In this document: positions 56,931 through 64,000 of the stretch, piece by piece | Layout: each line of letters begins with the position of its first letter | Position numbering within the stretch: position 1 is the stretch's first letter | NCBI GenBank assembly: GCA_030847615.1 | Contig: JAUMIR010000005.1 | Span: 57,315,001-57,379,000 of the forward strand | Direction: 5' to 3' | Origin: Gambelia wislizenii | Taxonomy: Eukaryota; Chordata; Lepidosauria; Squamata; Crotaphytidae | DNA: 64,000 nucleotides | Notes under the pieces: model-generated | What the model was told of the DNA's origin: nothing | Database searches by the model: none | What the model saw: the letters and a program-made list of their open reading frames with translations, nothing else | Made by a program: the position numbers and the translations under genes

Positions 56931-59900
56931 GTTTACATACCTTGGTGATACCGTCCTTTTTCAGGATTGTGGGGATACTTGCTTAGTGATTGATTATGTG
57001 ACTCTACTATCCAAAGAGCTATTCATTTATTTAGAAGCATGAAGTCTGCTAAGTTAGTGTTCAGCCATTGTCCCTTTAAAATGAAAGGCAAGCAACAGTT
57101 CTGTTTAATTGCATGAGTGTATTCTAGAGGCATGTCTGTAAAAAATAAATGTTATAATGTAGATTGTAGGAAAATCAGTGACAGTGGGTAACATATGAGT
57201 CCTTCATAGCCAAGGGAAGCATAATGGTTAGAAAAATCCATGCATTCGTTTTGAATGAACGGTACTGGTTGCTCTATGAACAGAAGGATTCTATGAACAA
57301 TGAACCTCAGTCATCATAACCAGTTCTACAAGGACCTCTCTTTCTACTGTACCACAGCAATTAAACACTTCACAAGGTTTTATAAAGTTTAATCTCATTA
57401 AGCAAATCCTGTTTTGATCCATGGCAATTGGGAAAGAGTGAAACTGTGTTGATTTGTATCTGATGGGCTGTTAGGGGAGTTGTGATTTAGTTGTCAATGT
57501 TTTTAAAAATATGTTCTGTAAGTTGACTTTTGAAGAAAAAACAGCTTCAAATGTCAAAATTCCCATTTGGATTCTTTCCTAACAGAACCATAAATCAATT
57601 ACTAATTAGTTATGTTGGAAACCATGCCAGCTCATATTGGAAAAAGCGCTACCAGGCTGTATATTTCCATTACAATCTATTTAATCAAGCCACTACTCCA
57701 CACTGAAAGAAAGAAAAAATATATTAAGCATTCCTGTCTACATGGCTTAACATCAAGTCTGTTGCTGCCTGGCTGGGTTTCTATACAGAAGTTTCAATCA
57801 ACATTTAAGTCTTTGATTGAGTGCCCTCTTCTGTTTGATATATGTCACTACACAGAAAGCAGCTAGTTTTTCTTTGACAAGTTTTTATGCTGTATACTGT
57901 ATATGTAAGTACAGAGATGATGAAGTTTCCACCCCCCCTCAAAATGAAAACTGTGTAAGAGCTGAGAATGGCAACAGTAAGCCAGCAGAATTTGAGCAAC
58001 AAAGCTTATACTATATGCAGCTCATGTCCTCTGCTACCTCGTTTTGCCCTGTAACCTTTTCCCTGGTTCTCTGCCAATCCTGCAACAGGAGCTTGATAGA
58101 AGGGGTGTTTTTTTCCTGCAGCTCCCAGAATTCCCTAGGCAGGGAAACTCTGGGGTTTGTAGTTTTTCCATGCTCTGTCTACTCCTTATTTTCCCTCCCA
58201 GCACCTGCATTATGCACCTGGACTCTGTTTTCAAACTGAACTTTGCTTGCTTTTTTGAGTTACAGTTTTGTCTTGCTCTGTGGTCAGCCTGACCATCTGA
58301 CCAGAAAAGTCTTAAGCCTGCAGAGCCACAGGTCTTTCTTCTCACTCTGAGAGGAGCTCTGAATCCACAGGGCTATGTGGAATATCCTCTGTATCAATAC
58401 AGAAGTATTCATATTGTAAGGCGTCTGTTTGTAAAGAAATCCCTTTTTGAACAATCTGTAGCTGAAGCAAAGGAGAGGCAGAGTCTTTGAAGGATAAAGT
58501 CTCTTTGTGTCTGGGGCATTATGGGGTAGGACATCTGCTAACAGGAATATTTATATTGCTTGTCTCCACCTATATTTTAAAATGTCACATGTCTCCTGTG
58601 TTCTTCCACCTAAAGAACACCAAAACCTACCCTTAGAACTTATCACCAGTTGGGGAAGTGGGGAACATACAAAAATATTACTCATAAAGAAATGCTCATA
58701 TTTAGAAGTCATATGAAAGACAGCTACTAGCCACTTACACTATCAAGCCTTCTAGATAGGTAAACTTCTGTTTCCTTTCACAAGAAGTAAGAGAAGCGAT
58801 TGATACACAACCAAGTTGCAATGAAAACCTAGGTCCCCATCCAGTGAAACCAAGAACCAGGATCCAGAGTACTACACATGGAATTGTGTTTATACACTGG
58901 GCATTTTCATATCCCCTTGTCACTAGCAAACACCCTGAAGTTAAAAAGTCTTTGAGAAGATTATGTTATGAGGCACTGGAAGGAAATAAATAGTCCTCCA
59001 CAGAAGCAAACACAAGGTTCATGTAATCATTCTATTTGTTTATCATCTTCAACACAGTTGTAGGAAATGCCCATGCCGTGGAGAGGGGGGACATGGTTAA
59101 ATGAATCATAAATTGTGCAGATAAAGCTTAGGCTCTTTTGAAGACTCCCTACCAAGGTCATAAAGCCCTTAAATTCTTATACCCTGTTGTAAAACATCCC
59201 TTTCCCCACCTCTACCTCCTTGGTTCTCTGAGTCTTTGCTGCCTATCTCTTTAAGCTTCCAATTTAACCAGCTTCCTTGCAACAACAGACCTTTCCGCCT
59301 TTAGGTTCAGTGTAAGTGTTCCATCCCCAAGCAAAATTTTTAAAAGCAAAACATTTAATAGTTTTGAATAAGGCTCTAGTCCCAAAGGCAGTTATGTGCA
59401 CATAAATTAATGAACCATGGCCGAGATCCCACGTCACTCTAGCAGTGCAATAGCTCATGTAGCTCATGAGATAGCTCATGTAGTCACACAGTGGTTGTGC
59501 TACACAACTTTTTTTTTTTAATGAATACTGACATTGTACAACTGAATGTGTATTTATCGGTGTTGTACAATGCAACCGGACTTGTTTATCTCGGATTGGC
59601 CTTTTTAGTCATCAGTGCGCTTGCCGAAAGCGCGGGATGAGTCCTTCCTGAATCTTCGTTTGCGAAGAAAAGCCAGAGAGAGACAATGGGAAATGCACAG
59701 TGGTCTTTCTGCAATCCCTGTGAATAAAGTGATCTATTCAAAACACAGGTAAATAGTTATGCACTATCCACAAATGTGCAAATGCATGGTCCCAATTAAG
59801 ACTAACAATAGGATTCAGGCCCATGTGAAACCCTGCTCATATAACCATGTGCTAGATACATCAATTGTACATAGCCAAAACAATGCAAATGCATGTGTAA

Positions 59901-62116
59901 GGAAATTTACACATGTATGGCACCAACTGGATTCCTTCTCATTATGTTCTTAATTAGGGCTTGGAAATAATGCATTACAAGTAGTATTGTGTTGCAAGTA
60001 ATGATGTCATTCTGAGCTGCAATACTACTGTAATTTATTTCAGACAGATTATGTGTGTTACTAGAGCCTGAGGGTAGTTTCAAATAGATAGCTCCTAACA
60101 CCACTACCTATCTGCAGTTCTTCTGTCTTTCCCTCCTTAATTTTTTTTAATGAAAAGAGACAGAAGTCATGGGGAATGCATCAGATGACATCTGGACCCA
60201 TCATGAAATTCAGTGATGGCAACATGGTATTTACGTAATAAACACTTCATCATTTATTCTATTGTAGTAGAACTTTCATCAGTAATTTCTCAAACAAATC
60301 CAAGCATAAATTAAAGATCATTTAGCATTTCATAGTTAAATGAAAATCAGTACTAACATCTTGTTGAGCATAGAAACAAAAGAAGAACATCAAATGCATG
60401 GACAAATTTCTCAGCTGGTGCTGTTTGATTCTGGAGCAAAATATGAAATCAAAATTTAATTATAATTATTTATATCTGTTTGAAAGGAGAAGTACACTTC
60501 CAGCTTACCTTTATGAAAGTTTAAAACTCAAATTGTTAAGAGAAAAATTAAAAGGATTTTGTAATCCTGAAGGATGAGATCAAGAAGTTGTCTGAAAAAG
60601 GGCAAAATTTGGACATGGCTTCTATGAAACTGTGAAAGATTCAGGCCAACCATTTAAAAAATATTGGATCTATATCTATATCATCATCATCATCATCATC
60701 ATCATGTCTTCGCAATTCCAGCAGCATGCAATCATTTTGTACAGGTGTGGCATTTGGTGTCATATGAAGAATTAAGTTATTAGTTCAACAAGCCATGGAA
60801 ATATTACTGTTAGACAAGTTTGACTGTCATGGGCAGCAACTCTATATACACCCTGGATCAAATCCCAATGAACTCAATGGGACTTATTTTTGAACAGAAA
60901 TGCTGAGGATTACATTGTTACTTATGACTCATTCAAAGCATTTTTTTTATAGTCACAGTACTTAATTTTAGGCAAAAGACTGAGATTGCATTCCCTGACT
61001 TGGGTGGGATGGAGTGCCAATTGCAGGTCATAGCCAGGCAAAGCAGGTAGATGCCATCTTCTCTGGCACAGCTGATTTTCCTCTGTCTGCCCAGACGCCT
61101 GCATAATTTTCATGGGCTTTGGGACGTGGCAAAAATTGCAGGGTACCGCAAAAGAGGCCCCCTATCGCACAACATCATTGTCCTTGCATTCTTCAAGAGT
61201 TCCGCTGCTGTGAAAAAGGCATTCTTGTTAATTAATGGGCCAACCAGTGAATTAAGCTCCCATAGCATTTTTTCCACATTATTGTTTGCGTGCAAAACCG
61301 CGTCCTGTTCTGCTCCTGTGATTACAGCGTCAATGGGTGGCCCCCGCAGAAAACTTCTGGGTGAGAACGTGAAAACTAAGTAAGGGACGCTCTTTTTATG
61401 AACCTCTCTGTTTTGATAGCAAGTTTAGAGTTTGTTTCAGTGCTTGTGTGTTAATTTTCTTTGTAAATTTAGGTGATTTTAGGGTTTTAATCGTGCTCAT
61501 ATCTTCATATCGAGAAATGTCGAAGTCTCGCCCATGTGAAAACACAGAAATAAATAGTACTAATGGTCATGGTGCAATAATTCAGAGGCAATTATTTCTC
61601 ATGATTACAGCAAGGTGTGATAAGTGTTATTATGTCAGGATACTTACGCTTTTAAAAATAGTGGGACAAAAATGTTACCAGACACTCATCTGATAATGTC
61701 CTAAGTAAAATTAGTAACAATCTGCCTTACAATGTTGAGCCTCTCCCACCTCAAAAACAGTCCTGGGGGCCCTGACACTGGTTTCATTCAACTGTCCACA
61801 TGCATCAGCTACCCCTCTTCTCAACAAGATGTTTTAAAGAGGACTTGGTTTTAAACCTGATTACACCCCTGTGGTTTAAATATTTTTGTAGCCTCATCCT
61901 GTACAGATCTAGGTGCATCTAAGCCCATTGATTTTTATGGACTTAGGTATACGGAATTTTTCAAAGAACTGAGCTGAAAGCATGATCAGTTATCATCAAC
62001 ATTTATATAATCTGAGGGATTTCCATATAGAGGTACTGCTTTTCTTTTTCATTTTGGACAATACTGTATTAATGTTTCTGGTGAATATATTACTACTAGC
62101 TATATACCTGGTATAG
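56931..62116. other. Probable intergenic sequence, nothing firm
   Basis: About 5 kb without a recognised gene. Notes: a CpG-bearing patch with small hairpins at 59590-59690, a recurrent motif AATCCCAATGAACTCAATGG near 60865, and an open stretch 61051-61383 without known similarity. Confidence 0.4.
60682..60705. repeat. (ATC)n microsatellite
   Basis: About eight uninterrupted CAT/ATC units. Confidence 0.9.
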
Positions 62117-62780
62117 CATACACCATTCCCCCTGCCACCCTCCCTGCCCCACCACGTGCACACACACACACTGCTCCCACCCCCCCACGCCGCCTCCCTT
62201 CCCCCCACCACAGCCGTCCCACCCTCCCCGCCCCCGTGCACACACACTGCTCCCACCCCACCCCATGCTGCCCGCCTCCCTCCCCCCCATGCAGCACCTG
62301 CTCCCCCACTGCAGTCCTCCCGTTCCCTGCCACTCTCCCCATGCCCACGCGCACACACACACTGCTCCCCCACCGTGGCCCTCCCACCCCCTGCCGTACT
62401 CCCTGCCCCCCCGCACACACACACACCACTCCCTCCCCCACCCCACCACCTCCCTCCCCCCCACATGCCCCCCACCGTGGCCCTCCTGTCCCCTGCCGCC
62501 CTCCCCGTGCGTGAGCACACACACACAGCTCCCCCCTCCCTCCCTCCACTGTGGCCATGCAACCCCCTGCTGCCCTCCCTGCCCCCCCATGTGCACACAC
62601 ACATATGCCGCTCCCTCCACCCCACCCCACCACCTCCCTCCCCCCCATGCTGCTTCCCTCGCCCCCCACGCAGCACCTTCCACCCACCCACCCACCCACC
62701 CCACTGCGGCCCTTGCCACCCCCTGCCACCCTCTCCAAGCCCCACACACACCATGCCACACACACACCCTGATACTCACT
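62117..62780. repeat. C-rich, CA-containing minisatellite
   Basis: About six irregular units, each opening with GCACACACACAC and followed by C-rich blocks such as CTCCCTCCCCCC and GTGGCCCTCC. The plus strand is strikingly poor in G. Long apparent ORFs on both strands are composition artefacts. Confidence 0.85.
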
Positions 62781-62838
62781 CCTTGCAGGTGGCCATGTTT
62801 AACACTGGATGTAAAACTCCACATGTTCCCACCTCCAA

Positions 62839-62905
62839 TGTGCTGATTGGCTGCCCAACCAAGCTGTGACTGGCTGGTCAGTTTCCTAAGCAGCCAATCA
62901 GCACA
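62839..62905. repeat. Perfect 16-bp inverted repeat containing CCAAT motifs
   Basis: TGTGCTGATTGGCTGC at 62839-62854 is mirrored exactly at 62890-62905 with a 35-bp loop. It follows the C-rich minisatellite. Confidence 0.85.
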
Positions 62906-63019
62906 CTGGAAATGGAAACATATCCAAGAGAATTATATATATAGGTTCCATAACAACAGGAAATATCAAACATATTGTTTTAGTGATATCTTAATCTGCT
63001 GGATCATAAATGCCACATC

Positions 63020-63928
63020 TTCATAGAATCATAGAATTGTAGAGTTGGAAGAGACCACGAGGGCCATCCAGTCCAACCCCCTGCCATGCAAGAATACACA
63101 ATCAAAGCATCCCCGACAGATGGCCATCCAGTCTCTGTTTAAAGACCTCCAAGGAAGGAGACCCCACCACGCTCCAAGGGAGTGTGTTCCACTGCTGAAC
63201 AGCACTTACTGTCAAAAAGTTCCTCCTAATGTTGAGGTGGAATCTCTGTTCCTGGAGCTTGCATCCATTACTCTGTGTTCCAGTCTCTGGAGCAGCAGAA
63301 AACAAGCCTGCTCCATGCTCAACATGACACCCCTTCAAATACTTAAACAGGGCTATCATATCGCCTCTTAACCGTCTTTTTTCCAGGCTAAACATACCCA
63401 GCTCCCTAAGTCTCTCCTCATAAAGCATGGTTTCCAGACCTTTCACCATTTTAGTTGCCCTTCTCTGGACATGCTCCAATTTGTCAATATCTTTTTTGAA
63501 TTGTGGTGCTCAGAACTGGACACAGTATTCTAGGTGAGATCTGACCAAGGCAGAATAAAGCGGCACTATTACTTCCCTTGATCTAGACACTATACTTCTA
63601 TTGATATAGCCCAAAATCGCATTGGCCTTTTTAGCTGCCGCATCACACTGTTGACTCATGTTCAACTTGTGGTCTACTAGGACTCCTAGATCCCTTTCGC
63701 ACGTAGTCTCGTTCAGCCAGGTCTCTCCCATCCTATATCTATGAATTTCATTTTTCCACCCTAAGTGCAGTACTTTACATTTCTCCATATTGAATTTCAT
63801 TTTGTTAGCTTTGGCCCAGCTCTCCAGTCTATCCAGGTCATTCTGAATTTTGATCCTGTCCTCTAGGGTATTAGCTACTCCTCCTAATTTGGTGTCATCT
63901 GCAAATTTGATAAGTATGCCCTAAAGCA
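63020..63928 (-). mobile_element. CR1 LINE, C-terminal reverse transcriptase and 3' UTR
   Basis: On the minus strand the copy starts near 63928 with LIKFADDTKLGG (the FADD box is RT motif C), continues NKMKFNMEKCKVLHLGW, GVLVDHKLNMSQQCD and SALVRSHLEYC, then after a break near 63490-63510 EHVQRRATKMVKGLE and MFSLEKRRLRGDMI. It ends with the CR1 3' UTR. At least one frameshift breaks it, and the 5' part is missing. It is the best-preserved CR1 here. Confidence 0.93.
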
Positions 63929-64000
63929 GTGTTTCCCAAATCCAATACTTAAAAACCTAGGTGGTAGTAATTCTTCCAGGTGTTTTGGATTTCAGCTCCC

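Noticed and set aside
61051..61383. 110-codon open frame ending next to a GTAAGG-like donor
   Set aside because: No recognisable protein similarity and both strands are partly open; could be a repeat. Not called as an exon.
62096..62869. Four frames of 190-255 codons, His/Thr/Pro- or Gly/Val-rich
   Set aside because: Arise from the C-rich/CA minisatellite; no start context or homology.

Overview
This window is vertebrate nuclear DNA. Its repeat content points to a squamate reptile, possibly an iguanian-type lizard (clade level is inference). It holds Sauria-type tRNA SINEs with a BovB-like tail, a 5S-rRNA-headed SINE, BovB/RTE LINEs, CR1 and L2-like LINE remnants, a Penelope-like element with a GIY-YIG endonuclease segment, and many non-autonomous hAT, Tc1 and pogo/Tigger-like elements. 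I see no bacterial or organellar genes, no CRISPR array and no complete protein-coding ORF.

The one host gene I recognise is the ETS transcription factor ELF2 (NERF), read on the minus strand. Three coding exons and one probable non-coding first exon are visible. A CpG island at about 46.2-47.1 kb ends in a strong splice donor and is the likely distal promoter (NERF-2 form). A short first coding exon lies at 25.8-25.9 kb, and a 166-base exon at 22.65-22.82 kb encodes the conserved acidic N-terminus. A second, larger CpG island at about 7.8-9.76 kb contains the alternative first exon of the NERF-1 form (MATSLHEGPTNQLDLLIRA). Both alternative paths end in phase 1, so both can join the same downstream exon, which would lie beyond base 1 together with the ETS domain.

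Layout. 1-7.8 kb: ELF2 intron with MITEs, SINEs and a rearranged Penelope-like element against the proximal CpG island. 7.8-9.8 kb: proximal CpG island and NERF-1 exon. 9.8-22.6 kb: intron with a 1.6-kb hAT element full of GC-rich palindromic tandem modules, a palindromic Tigger-like element, an L2-like LINE and a BovB LINE split by nested elements. 22.6-26 kb: two ELF2 exons flanking a Tc1-like transposon, itself invaded by a SINE and a Tigger-like MITE. 26-46 kb: intron with five 5S-headed SINEs in total across 4-39 kb, a second BovB, CR1 pieces and a second multiply invaded Tc1-like element. 46-48 kb: distal CpG island, bordered by a seven-unit minisatellite whose first unit lies inside the island. 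48-64 kb: probable intergenic DNA upstream of ELF2, with SINEs, a structured element with terminal inverted repeats at 51.3 kb, a C-rich minisatellite at 62.1-62.8 kb, and a CR1 whose reverse-transcriptase FADD motif is still readable.

The most notable items are the minisatellite seeded from the promoter island, the palindromic tandem modules inside DNA transposons, the 5S-headed SINE family, the Penelope element at the proximal promoter edge, and the unexplained TIR-bounded element at 51.3 kb. Everything rests on reading by eye; no alignment or database search was run.
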